A DNA stretch of 64,000 nucleotides from Mycoemilia scoparia (lineage: Eukaryota > Kickxellomycota > Kickxellomycetes > Kickxellales > Kickxellaceae): positions 96,066 through 160,065 of the forward strand of contig JANBPU010000021.1 of the NCBI GenBank assembly GCA_027575805.1, read 5' to 3'. The notes beneath the pieces are model-generated. The model ran no database searches. It saw nothing but the letters and a program-made list of their open reading frames with translations, and was not told the DNA's origin. A program made the translations under genes and the position numbers. Positions 34,593-46,939 of this stretch are shown here, in pieces. Within the stretch, counting starts at the first letter, position 1, and every line of letters begins with the position of its first letter.

Positions 34593-35515
34593 ATGAAAAT
34601 GTCATTAAGGATCAGAACCTTTGTTGTACGACCAATTCTAGGCAAAGCCACAATCAGACCTACCCTGCTCAACTGCCGTGATGGTCAGTTTCAACTAGTA
34701 CCTAAATTATGTCGATTCTCTCACAGCCACTCAAACTTTGAGATGCCCAAAGTCGGGATCCCCGAAAAGAGACCGAACTTAAGTCAGACCAATGAAGCGC
34801 ATAGTAAACTAACAAAAGAGCAGATATTAAAAGATGTAACTTCTGGCTCAAGGATTCCCAGAGCTACTGATAATGCAGTGCTATTTACACTTCCATTGCT
34901 CCATCATCTCAAAAGGCTCAAGGTCGTTTCAAAGGTGTTTGGTGCTTTGGCCATCAGTGCTGGCCCATTCCTATATTATTCGGGGGAGGGCCATGCTGCA
35001 GTTTTAGTGTTGAGTAAGTGTTTGAATGTCTGAATATATTTTAATTCATACTTTGGACTCAGGCATGAAATATATTATATAAACTTACAATGTATCTATA
35101 AACACACATTATAGCCACTTTAGCTGCTGCTCTGCCTCTGGGATTTATCCACATTTGGCCAATGAACATGATCAGCACTCTGTCTCTAGCTGGCGATCGA
35201 ATTGCATCAAAGGGTCGCGTTCTCCATCTAATTAATCCTAAATCATTTAAAGATGACCACGAGCTCATAATTTCCAAATTCACAATCCTGGGAACAGAAA
35301 AGCAAAATCGAGTCAAAGTAAAGGACCTGGAGCTCGCCAGTTCACGTAGATGGCATGCCACATGGCAAACCAAAAAGAACGGAAACAAGTCATCTGAGCC
35401 CTTCTATCTGCCTGGTACATTCATCATAAGTGATCCGGTGCTGAAAGCTCTCTATCTAAAAATTAAAATGAACTCTGAAGATAACTCAGCAGAAAAACCA
35501 AAGACCAATAATTGA
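34593..35515 (+). CDS. Putative mitochondrial inner-membrane protein, TMEM70/TMEM186-like
   Basis: Two exons (34593-35013 and 35115-35515) encode about 273 residues. The first 40 are rich in Arg, Leu and Thr with no acidic residues until a CRDG, a good mitochondrial targeting sequence (MKMSLRIRTFVVRPILGKA). Two hydrophobic segments follow: VSKVFGALAISAGPFLYY near 112-130, and AVLVLTTLAAALPLGFIHIW across the exon junction near 135-158. This hairpin, followed by a soluble domain with short beta-like stretches (ISKFTILGTEKQNRVKVKDLEL; WHATWQTK; FYLPGTFIISDPVL), resembles the TMEM70/TMEM186/TMEM223 group, which assist respiratory-complex assembly. The family placement is by layout, not by firm motifs. 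It converges on BRAT1, 72 bp between stops. Confidence 0.6.
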
Positions 35516-35587
35516 TATACGATTCTTGCTCTTTTTACAGTAAATATTAATGCGCTGCTTTATTGAATAGAACATGCTGAAACTGCA

Positions 35588-38500
35588 TCAGTAACAGTCC
35601 AAAATGTTATTTCCACTATTTGTCTCGTTCTTTTCTTTCATGAGGACATCTGCTACACTGGTTTCGATCGCCTCTTTATAAAAGTGCTCTGGTTCAAGAC
35701 ATGCCTTTATACGATCAAAATCAATCGAACTAAGCTTTCTATAAAAGGCCTGAGACTTTTGATTTAGAGTGTCAGAATCGCTGAAGTTGGTTTTCTTTGC
35801 TTGATGTGCAATTTTGGTATCAGTGGGCACACCGTTATTATTATCATCGAAGATTTTCTTTAATTCTAGCAGACATTCGTATGCTACTTGGCGAACAAAC
35901 CTAGATGAGTCTTGGAGCTATATTAACATCAAAGAATGTTTATAGTTTAAAGTCAAGAATTGTATCATGGTGTAGTGCCTTTTGGTAATGAAAGCAAAAC
36001 TAACCGTATCCAGCATGAGATTATTGATATTATATGCTTCAATGATCTCGGAAATTTCAGTACCAAGTTTATCTGGAGTTGTGTACAATTTTGTCAGCAA
36101 AAATGATAGCAACTTGGCGGCACGGACTCTGACTTCGAAATCTGGATCAATATATATCTCATGGATGATTTCCTTTCTATTTATCAGCCAATTGAAAACA
36201 GGTTTAGATACATATGGGCATTCTTTGACACCGTTATGTACAGATATACTCACTTCAGGACTGCTTTCCAAAGACCCAAGTTTTGTGATAAAGTACCAGA
36301 TCCTGTTGTGCATGTTTCTCCCAGCACAAGAGCCCATTCTACTGCAGCTCTTCGAACAAATGCCTCGCTGTCAGTCTGAAGATCAATAAGAAAATCTGAA
36401 GTTGGCATACATCTATTTGGTAGTCTGTCTACCAAGGCCTAATTGCATCAACACATTTAATGTAGCCATTGTTAACATATATATATATATATATATTCAT
36501 TTTTAGGATATACTGTTGTCACTTACCATCAATAAATGAATTGCTGAAGCACGGACATATGCTTCGTCGTCTTTGAGCATTGTAAATATTTCATCGATGG
36601 TGATATCCTGCTCTATAAACCTGATAGCACTTTCTGGTGCCTATATGTTTACACACATTTGATGAAGGGCATTTAACATTGTTTGAATGGGTCGGTATTA
36701 TATGTATTCTGAGAGTAAATGTTGTATAGGCAGAATTACCTCATTAGCCAGCTTCAACAAAAACTCTAAAACAGAATCTCTTATCTCCCATTCCGTATCT
36801 TGTAGACGTCTCCTTATCGATATTGCCAAGGACTCGATAAGCGTCTAAATGATACCAATATGGTCAAAAATGTTATAGAATAATATATTGTCCATATAGC
36901 CAGAAGTATATACAACTAAAATGTATTTACCTTATTAGAGGATATTTCAAAATTCTTGTCAAACTGCACAAATATCTCCACAACGGAGTTCAAAATCTTG
37001 ACTAGTCCAGCAGAGGTTAGTGAGAAGTTGCCAATCAAATCCGGAATCAACTATAAATATGTTATATGACATTTGTAAGTTCTAGAGAAAACATTTACAC
37101 AATTATATTTTTGATCTGTAACTTGCCTCCATGTGATTTGGGTCCACCTTTGCAATAACCTTAATCCCTGACAATAACATGTCCAAAGTGACATTAAGAA
37201 GCTTTGGGTTATTTTGGAATTTTTTCATTCTCAGGCATGACAAAAGCAATTGGAGTTTATAATAATCCTAAACATTTAGTATATGGTAAAAGGTTATTAA
37301 CACAATGCAACAAATATAGGAATTATTTTTCCATAAAATTGAAGTGTTTGTTTACTGAAAATATTTCATGATGAATAATAACCTATTAACCAATTGCTTA
37401 CTTGGGTGAACACTAAAGAATCGCCAACAATCCTTATGCACTCGTATATGACTCGTGTCTCAATATAACGGTTCTAATTTTATAAACAAACATTAGTACA
37501 TTATATGTTGTATTTATTTACTTTACTTTACTCTTACTTACCTGGCTTAACACTCTTATCGAATTCTTTAAATCCAGCTCGTTGGAGTTTTCAAGATCAT
37601 TTGATATACCATGAACATCTTGAAGGCCGAGAATATTATTAAGGAGAATTTCTGCAGAACTTGATATTAAGCTTCGCTTGCTCAGATCAAGTTGGTGGCA
37701 ATTTTGTAATATTAGAAGGCCAACAGATAGCGATGAAAGTATTGCCAGGGGAGACGAAGTCAGAGACAATGGTGTCCAAATGTTTATCCAAATTTTAGAC
37801 AACACATCTATCAAGAAATTTGAAACGTTGGTTTGTCGTTAATATAGTAATAAAAATTAGACAGTTTTTTAGGATAAAACAATCTTTATTTAACGTACCA
37901 TCATCGCCGAGTTGATCGTTCTTCAGCATAGACAGGATGACATCCAGGCATCTATTGTGTGCAATTGATTCGCCCTCGACAAATATCCTGCAAAGATGCC
38001 TCAAATCGCACTGCCAATCCATATTTTAAGTATTAGTTGAAGGATATAGGGTTATAGACTATTGCTATATTACAAATGAAATTTAGCTTACGATGTCTTC
38101 ACAGAATTCGATGCAAAGTCTGCTGCCTTGACTAAAAACATCCCAAAAGAAGTTTAGGACTACCATGTTTTCCTTTGCAATTCGAGATTCCAAGCAGTGA
38201 GTCAAAAATTCCCGTGTTTTGCAAACAATATTGGTGTATCTTTCCGCATTGGGACTTGAAGAGTCGTGTAAAATCGGTAAAAGGGAAGAAAAAAGCTGAG
38301 ATGTTTCTTCTGATATCTAGAAATGCATTTATATGTTTGTATCATTTAATAAGCTATTTTGAAGTGCCAATTAAAATGCTGGGTATAGAGTACTCACAAA
38401 CATGCTTTGGTCCAGCCAACGATATTGGAAGTAACTAATCAAATCTATTTTTTCAGAAAGTCTATAGAGCCAAGTATTTATTTATTAACATTTATATGCA

Positions 38501-39089
38501 ACCAAGAAGTAAATGTAGTACAGGTATCATACTTACATTCCAAGTCTTTTTGAGTTTGTGATTGCGTGCCTGAAGAATTCCAGAGACGAAAATCTGATCA
38601 AAGCGTTGGAAGACCCAGAGTTTTCTAAGATGTACTCCAATATGTGACTATATTGTCCCTGAAGTATCTCCCATGTAGATGTATTATCAGTGTTTCTACC
38701 ATTTTTATAAGAATCTTTACTATCGTTCTCCAAGGAAATCATCACTCCAAGGATGCGGATAATAATAGCCACTACCCTGGGATCGCTTTTTGAAGCCAGG
38801 CATTCCTAATATGCACAAAGTGTGGTTTCCAGCCAATTTAATGTGAATTTATAGTATAACTACTTTTAATGTTCTGTTGTCTTACTGTAAATATATCCAG
38901 TGCTTTAAAGTCATTCAACATAACTTGCACTTCGTATGAACTCCTTAGATACACCTTCAAGTATGAAAGCACCTTTTCATGCCTGGTGTCGTCAACGATG
39001 TGCGACGACATCTTTGGAAGATGGTTGACAACATCTCTCACCGAGTTGGGTAATATAATCGTATTATCCATAGATGTGCAGCTCAACAT
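35588..39089 (-). CDS. BRAT1: BRAT1 homologue (HEAT-repeat Integrator-nuclease partner / ATM activator)
   Basis: In animals BRAT1 binds the INTS9-INTS11 nuclease and was first described as a BRCA1/ATM-associated factor. I phased 14 exons: 39089-38886, 38805-38537, 38461-38398, 38316-38092, 38010-37899, 37807-37542, 37473-37402, 37267-37127, 37050-36931, 36844-36740, 36640-36527, 36438-36254, 36176-36005 and 35917-35588. They give about 792 residues (human 821). HEAT-like helices run throughout. Matches to the human protein: DTEWEIRDSVLEFLLKLAN, MLKDDEAYVRASAIHLL, IDPDFEVRVRAAKLLSFLL, then a tail with KLSSIDFDRIKACLE and the final residues Asp-Cys-Tyr. The protein ends at that triplet, as in human BRAT1. 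The intron after 37127 uses a GC donor. It is divergent from DNA2. Confidence 0.82.
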
Positions 39090-39554
39090 TCTATACTTTA
39101 TTTTTCTTCTTAAGAATCAATATGATGGCACTCTGATCAGCTATCATCAATTTCTGGGAACCTGGCTTCTTATGGGGACATGAGTCTGTTCATGAATTCA
39201 AAGCTTCATTGTAATTGAGCTCATTTTTGACTTCATAATCCATACTGCAAAGATTTATTAGTTATAAATTAATTTACAGGGAAGATAAAAATAAGGGCTT
39301 TGAATTTAAGTGTAACGAAATAAATAAAGGCAGAAAAGATTATCTAAAAATCTGATATAACCATAATTCACTGGAGTTTTATAAACTTGAGATATATTGT
39401 TTGGAAACCAATTTTATTTTGTTAGTGTATAAGAAAGGCCTATCTATTGTACTTTTAGCTATCTATTGTAGAGTCACATTGCTGCGGTATCCATATTTGA
39501 ACCTTCATTCGCTATTTTTCAAAGTCATCTAAAAAGGCCCAGCTTTTGCTAAAA
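39090..39554. promoter_or_regulatory. Shared divergent promoter region of BRAT1 and DNA2
   Basis: 465 bp of AT-rich sequence lie between the two start codons, with no other gene. Both promoters should lie here. No strong TATA box stands out; shared regulation is inferred from layout only. Confidence 0.4.
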
Positions 39555-42500
39555 ATGAAGGGATTTGTTCCTGGTTTTGGCAACGTGAAGATACCAAAGA
39601 TAAAGACCAAAGGTACACGCCAAACTTCTCTAGATGGGAAACTAGTAGGAAAGCAGTTAGAGAAAACTGTGGTTGGCAAAGTGGTAAGGCTATAAACATT
39701 ATATTACACAAGAAATAGTGCAAGTCTGATCATCTGCATATTGACAACAAATATCACAACATCTTTAAATAGATACCCTTGCCAGATACGAACCCAGCAT
39801 CAACAACCAAAAAGTCCAAAAGAAGTCCAGAAAATACCTCAAAAACCAAAGATAAAAAACAAAAACATGGCCATAAAGAGAATTCTTCGAAAAGCATCAA
39901 CAAAAGTGGGGCAGTCACGCCAATGAAAAAAAGCAAGCAAGCATATAGTGCTCTGGCAGATTCCAACACTACCCATAAGAAGGTTTGTGACCAGGCTCTA
40001 GAAGCTGATAATACAATACCCAATTCAAATAAAACAATACCATCATGGAAGCCCCCACAAGCGACATCTAGCGACAGCTCAGATGAAGAGGAGCGCGAAT
40101 GTCGGTCTTTAACCTCATCACCGGTGCTCAATGTTACATGGCTAGCTTCACCACCAGCCCATGGACTATGTGCTAATAGAACCTTTGATAATAACAAAGG
40201 ATCCAATGGCACAAATTCCAAAGAGGACTTGGATTATATTGTAAAGCAGCTTACTGGTGCACATATGGCACCTGATGGGGCGCAAGAAAAAAAGGAACAA
40301 GACCAAAACACCAATACGCTTTCGCAATACAACAGTATACTTTTGACTCAGCAGAGTAACTCTAATGACAATTCTAATGAGAGTAGCAAGTCGAAAGAAG
40401 TAGATCCGCCTCTCACACCGCTAGCAGCAAGATATTTCTTGGAAAATCCACATAAATTATCACAATCCCCAACAACATATAGAGTAAGAAAGAGATCTTC
40501 GCATCCAACAATCAGCAGCGATAGTGAAGCTACAACTTCAACCACAATTGGCCCATTTAACTCAAAGATGAAAGCCAGGTCTACAAGCATGAAGTTCAGC
40601 GACAGACAGCAAGAGATAAGGCAACTGTTCCAAAGCCTGGTGTCTCCGTCAGTGTCTCTATCATCATCTAAAGGTGAAGCAAAACCTCCGTTGCTTAACA
40701 GGCCCCCGCCATTTCCATTATTAAAAAAGACAGAAGCCAGCGATGGGGAGGCTTTCGAAAACTTATCTTCAAAACAACATGATGCTCGTAAAAGTGGGGA
40801 CCCTGGAATACACGAAAACACCAATATCCTTAGCAAAGATCCTATAGAGTGTCCAAACAAGTATAATAATACATCTAGCAATAGTACTGTTCAAAAAGCA
40901 GGAGTCGACCTGGGTGTAGAGCCTGATCAAAAAGCCACAAATCAAACTGAAGATAAAAACAGCACGGTTGAGAAGGAAGTTTATGATGTGGAACTTGATG
41001 ACGACGATTTCGAATTAGATAATGAAGGGCTAGACGAGCTTGATGAGATGTTGACGGCCATCGAAACAAACACACAAAAAGAACAAAGGCTGGCCGCACC
41101 ATTTGAAGCCGACAAAGCTAATTCCAAGGTTTCTGCCCAAAATAGACATGAATCAACAGAAAAATTGTCTGCCAGCAAAAACGATGCTAGTGACTTGACT
41201 AAAGAAGCCCAAGTGTCCACACCAGAGCAACGCATAGAAGACAACGACGATGATATTCTTGACATACTGGATGATCTGGAAGGAGACAGCCTAGGAGATC
41301 TGTCCCAAGAGTCTCAAGGACCTCAAGAACCAGACTCAAATGGCAAATCTAACAAAAATGACAACGATAATACGAGTAGCAATGCTGATGAAAAAAGCAG
41401 TGGTCACAACTGGAAATACAAATTCTACAAAAGATTTGCAGTATATCATGTAACAACATCCAGTGCATACCAATGCGATGATGAGATGAAGAGCCTCCGA
41501 AGACAGAAGCTGGTGCAGCTAATAACCTGTGACGAGACTGAAAACGGGCGAGCTGGTGAGGGAGAATACTTTGAGGTTGCACTCCGAGATGACTGGTATC
41601 ATACTTGTATTGAATCCCGGAATATTGTCAACATAGTCGGATTACCCCTTGGCCAACTCAACATTAAATCCACTGATCCTGTGGCCATCAAAAAAGCCGA
41701 GCTGGCTGCTTTGAGATCACTTCCTCAGCCATTCGTTATAGACAACAATAGTGATAGTTTGCTTATATTGCACCCGGATACATTGGTCACATCCACACAT
41801 CTTGCGGAGGCATCCTCATGCCTGCGAAGAGCTGTGCTGAGAACTCTCATAAACGAATACTTGCTGCAAACTGAGGGCAAATCCCGGCTAATGACTTCGG
41901 CAGTGACCGGCCACCTAACACATGAGCTATTCCAGAATCTGCTCGAGAAGAATACATGGGACGACGCGACTATTCGTGAGAACATAAAAACATTGGTTGA
42001 GCAAAACATCGATAGCTTGTGGGAGGTTGATATTACGGAAGCAGAAACAATGCAAGAACTTTGGGAATGTTCTCAAATGCTTAAAGAGTGGGCCACGATA
42101 TACGTTCACTCAAAACCAATACCTGGTGCACATTTTGAAACTCATCGAAACTACAATCTAGGTTCTATGTCTGGAAATATCCCCATTCAAAATGCACTAG
42201 CTGTTCACAAGGTTCTTGATAGTGAAGAGTTTGTGTGGTCACCGAGATTTGGGCTAAAAGGAAAAATCGATATTACGTTCCAGGGGAGAATTGGCGTTCC
42301 ATCCAACCAGACCTTTTTGGATAATAATTTGGAAAGCAAAAGGTATAGTACAAAAGTGTATCCACTTGAGCTAAAGACTGGGAAAACAACCAGGAATCGT
42401 GGCCATCGAGCCCAGTTGGTTTTGTATACTTTGTTGCTGTCTGATCGATACAATATTGATATCACTGCTGGATTCCTGTACTATTCCAAAACGAATGAAA

Positions 42501-45166
42501 TAGTCAATGTCCCGGCTATCAAAGACGAATTGCGAGCCTTGATACTAATGAGAAATGATCTCGCGAGGCACCTCAATTACCAAAATAAAGAATTGGTTAC
42601 TAGCAATGGTGTGGGTACAGAATCATCGTCTGGCGCTGACAGCGAAAGTGGATACTCGGTTGACAGAGAATCATCTAGATCCTATTCTGAAAGGTTGCCT
42701 GAAATGATCAAAAGTGAATTTGATTGCAAATACTGTCCATTGATAACTGGGTGTGTCGTATATCATGCAGCAGTCGAGAATGGAAATCTTGAATCCAGTG
42801 GTATGCCTGAAGCCATGTGGAAATCTCAAATTGGCGACTTGACTCCCAAACAGCTGGACTTTTTCCAACACTGGATTAAGCTTATCGACCTTGAGGAAAG
42901 AGACATGACACGCTTTAGAGCGGAGTTATGGACAATGGGCAGTGAAGAGCGTGAAGCAAACACTGGCCGATGTCTGTCCAATATGGTAATCAAGAACGAT
43001 GAAATAATCGATTCGGGCACTTACTACAAATCAAATAGATACCAGGTGCGATTCGTCAAGGCAGATTCGGCCCTTAATGTATTACCCTCTACTTCTAATA
43101 AAAGGAAAAGTCCGGATGATGAGGCGCCTGTCCTGCATGGTGTGGAGGACAGGATAAATAATGAAAAGGTCATTTGGGGAAAGCAGCTGAATGTAGGCGA
43201 TACGGTAATAGTTTCGTCAGAATTTGGCCATTATATGTTTGCATCAGGATTTGTGCTTGATATACAGCCCCACTCGATCCTTCTATCTATTGATAGACCG
43301 CTTCGAGGCATTCCAAAACCATGCTCTGGATTTAATCCTATCGATAATCAGGACTATGTCTCACTAATGGAGGTCAGATCCAAAGTTAAATCCATGGACT
43401 TGATGAACTCTGGGGGTAATGATGAAGAAACTATACTCCTAGATCCAAGTAGCACCCAATATCGTCAACAGCAAAGAGAAGAATCTGGAAAACAGGCTGC
43501 TGCCACATTCCGTATCGATAAAGATGAGCTAATGACTGGTATGAGTACAATTCGAACAAATGTCCTACGGCTTATGGCTCCGAATGGGGATTTCAAAAGG
43601 AAGCGTTTGATTGTAGATCTCAAGCAACCCTTATTCATACACGATTCTTCTCAGACTATTGAGGCTCTATCACAAAACCAAAAGCTGACATCTAAACTCA
43701 ATGCCAATCAAAAAGATGTTGTCCAGAAAGTACTCGCTGCTCAAGACTATGCATTAGTTTTGGGAATGCCAGGAACAGGAAAAACCACGACCATTGCCAC
43801 ATTGGTCAGGATATTGGTTAGCCAGGGAAAGTCAGTATTGATCACATCATACACGCATGCCGCAATAGATAACATCTTGCTGAAGCTAGCTGATACAGAG
43901 GTCAAGAACAGAATTATCAGACTTGGTAATCGAGACAAGGTTCACAATTCCATTAAAAAATACCTGCCCTCAGAAGCAGGGCTCAAGACTGTTAGACAAA
44001 CTGATGAATATTTCATGGGAAAAGCCATTGTTGCAACTACGTGCTTAGGCATAAGACATGCAGTTTTTGATAAACGGAAGTTTGACTATTGTATTGTTGA
44101 TGAAGCCACACAGATCACGTTGCCAGTATGTCTAGGACCGCTGAGATGTGCAGAAGTGTTTGTCCTCGTGGGTGACCATTATCAGCTACCGCCCCTGGTT
44201 AGAAACACAAGCGCGAAGAATGGCGGACTAGTAGAATCTCTGTTTAAATATCTGTGTGAGGCACATCCTGGTGTCATAGTTACATTGGAATACCAGTATC
44301 GAATGACCAGAGATATTCAGTCAATTCCCAACCATATAATCTACAGCAACAAGCTGAAATGTGGAAACACCAAAGTAGCCAACGGCAAGATTAAGTATAG
44401 TAAGTCTATATCCGAAACCCTTGGAAGCGAGGAGTGGCTTACCATGCCAAGATCATATACAGGCAAACGAGAGCGTTGGCTAGAAAATGCATTGGATCCT
44501 GATAGGTCTGTTGTTTTTCTTGACACAGACTTGGTACCTGGCGAAGAAACAAGGGGCGGATCAGAGAATATTTACAATGAGATAGAAATCGATATAGTAT
44601 CCCAAATCACAGCAGCCCTTTTGCATCTGGGTGTTTCTGCATCCCAAATAGGAGTCATATCACCATTCAAAGGGCAACTACAAAGGATAGAAGGCAAATT
44701 TAAGGAGATAATGTTAATACCAAATTCTATTGAGGTACACACAATCGATCGATTCCAGGGACGCGATAAAGAAGCCATTATATTGTCGTGGGTAAAAAGC
44801 AACGATCAAAAAGGCGTTGGTAGACTTTTGAGAGATTGGCGTCGAATTAATGTGGCAATAACTAGAGCCAGGACCAAGCTAATAATGGTTGGATCGTTTT
44901 CAACCCTCGTATCAGCACCAGCCCTCAAGGATATGCTTTCATTCATTGAAAACAAAGGCTGGGTTACTAAGTTGCCTGGTCGTGCACACAGGATTTATCA
45001 AATACCAAATCAGACTTTGACACAGACCAACGATACTGACAACCTGCCTGAAGAGCCAATTTCAAAGTCACAGAAAAAATCGACAGCAACTGTAAACACA
45101 ATTTCGCCGTCAGTTATATGTTCGACACATTCGATAATTGGCAATGTTATTTCATCAACTGAATAA
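39555..45166 (+). CDS. DNA2: DNA replication nuclease-helicase Dna2
   Basis: Dna2 trims long flaps during Okazaki fragment maturation and resects double-strand breaks. Two exons, 39555-39683 and 39773-45166, give about 1840 residues, longer than yeast Dna2 (1522). Exon 1 supplies MKGFVPGFGNVKIPKIKTKG. Residues 45-560 are Ser/Asn/Asp-rich and look disordered, with an acidic run (DVELDDDDFELDNEGLDEL). The nuclease has the first Fe-S Cys in ASSCLRRAVLRTLI near 725, catalytic YPLELKTGK near 908 and the remaining cysteines in CKYCPLITGC near 1027. The helicase has Walker A GMPGTGKTTT near 1373, DEATQ near 1485, GDHYQLPPLV, VHTIDRFQGRDKEAIILSWV and RRINVAITRART near 1732. Both activities look intact. 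Confidence 0.96.
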
Positions 45167-45284
45167 AAGCTACCGATGAAAAGTCATGAAAAAAATTATT
45201 TTACTTTATTTATGTGCCTTTATTTATAATTATGTTTTTTATACAAATATAAATATGGATCATAATTTTTGATGGCTGGACATT

Positions 45285-45484
45285 TGGGTAGTTATTTTTG
45301 AAGGGCTAAATACAGATAGTGCATAATGAGGCATTGGTCAATGAAAATATATGGTGACTAGTATGTAAGTTGAAACTGGCCTACTAGTAAAACTTAGCCC
45401 TTCAAAAATAATCTTTCATTTGTCAATAAGCTGTGATTGCCTCTATAATCTTTAACTGCCAAAAGGTACCCTGAAAAATTATTG
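45285..45484. mobile_element. Type II miniature element joined to a partial type I element
   Basis: 45285-45418 is a type II copy: TGGGTAGTTATTTTTGAAGG at the left and CCTTCAAAAATAATCTTTCA at the right, with GGCTAA/TTAGCC just inside both ends. Directly after it, 45425-45484 matches the right arm of the type I pair at 9251-9349 (AGCTGTGATTGC, CTATAATC, TGCCAAAAGGTACCCT, AAAAATTATTGCT). The segment therefore looks like one element next to, or inserted into, the remains of another. No coding capacity. Confidence 0.7.
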
Positions 45485-45566
45485 CTATTGACTTGATTCT
45501 ATTGAATCAAAGTATTTTGTTGTGTGCTCTTTCGTCAAACATTTTTAATTATTATTGTTGCTGTTA

Positions 45567-45588
45567 CTGCTGCTGCTGCTGCTGCTGC
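45567..45588 (+). repeat. (CTG)n microsatellite
   Basis: About seven CTG triplets in intergenic DNA between DNA2 and the CCCH gene. It is not in a coding frame that I can support. Confidence 0.85.
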
Positions 45589-46149
45589 TATTAGTATTTT
45601 TAGTAACTCGGTAACCTAATGGCCATGAAGGCCAACCTACAAATTGCCAACTTGTGATGATCTATCTTCCTTTACTTTTATCATTAAAAGCATTGACCAT
45701 CAGCCCTCCTTTGATGATATTAGCCAAGGTATGTATGTTCAACCCAGGGAAGGGGCATTTTCTACTCTTCAAGTTCAGTTGATTGACTTCTTTCTCTCTA
45801 TGGTGTATGTATAACTGCTCTGGGAATTATGATTCCTAACAAACATTTCTCTATAAACATCTATTTATTTCATTTTTCCTTTTGTTTCTCCATTTTCTAG
45901 GGCTAGAATTTCAGAGTATTCTGTTTCACATCCCTTATAATCTTTCCCAATCTTTTAAAGTTAGAAGATGGCTGTTCTTATATTACTATTTACAACTTTA
46001 TTGCACGCTTTTGTTATTCCTTTTCTTTATTTATACATAAAAATCCATAAAATATATATTTTAAACCCCCCAAAAATATTATGCTTCTATTTCATTACTA
46101 TGGCCAAACAATCCCCTCTTCTCAAGACAAACCCATCTCTAACTCCACC

Positions 46150-46908
46150 CTACTTGTTGAACAAGCAAGTGACAACATTGGCACTATCATTGGTGTTTTT
46201 ACTAGTACCAGTAGTATTTGGAGTTGTATTAAAGCTAATGATGGGACTACCTTCGGCCTGCACATTGACCTGCAACGATGATGGACCAGCAACTGCAGTT
46301 CCTCCCACCCCTCCTCTTTCTGACACTATACCAGTAGTATAAGTTGGTTTTTCTGAGCTGACATGATCTTTTAACACCAAGCTGCCAGAAGTTATATGTG
46401 GTAGCAGTGCTGACGTTCCTATCCCATTTGGCAGAATATTTTTTGTGTGGTCGTCTAGTCCCAATCTCTCAAAATTGAAGGTGCAAATGGAGCTTGACCC
46501 ATAGATACTGGTTGTGGTGGTCGCGGTGATATTAGGCATAGAGCCACTGGTGCTACCTCCTGGTTGATTGGCAATTCTTTGCAAAGAATCTAATAATGCT
46601 TGGGGGCTTGGATGTGATAGATAGTTGGTGTAATATAAATGCGGATTGGTATTGTGATATTGTTGTGGATTAATAGTGGATGTAACGCCGCTACTAATGC
46701 TGGATGTTGTGGATATATTGAAAGACGATGCACGCTGTTGCTGTTGTGGTTGCTGCAGTTGTGGCTGCTGTAGTTGTGGCTGATAATAATGTGGCTTGTT
46801 ATCGATGTTTAAAGAGTCTATGTTTAGAGTTTGGAAATGCCCTTGCAACTCATAGTTAGATGATGGGAATGCCCCGTGTATCGTAGACTTTTGTAATGTT
46901 TGTTGTTG

Positions 46909-46939
<31 letters not shown>

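Noticed and set aside
36177..36253. An apparent frameshift in BRAT1
   Set aside because: A 77-nt GT-AG intron (GTGAGT to AATAG) accounts for it and restores the frame with matching phase.
40348..40881. Long open frames antisense to DNA2
   Set aside because: They are shadows of the strongly supported DNA2 coding frame.
45968..46342. A 124-residue plus-strand frame with hydrophobic stretches
   Set aside because: Its second half lies antisense to the CCCH gene and its first half is AT-rich, low-complexity sequence; no motif.
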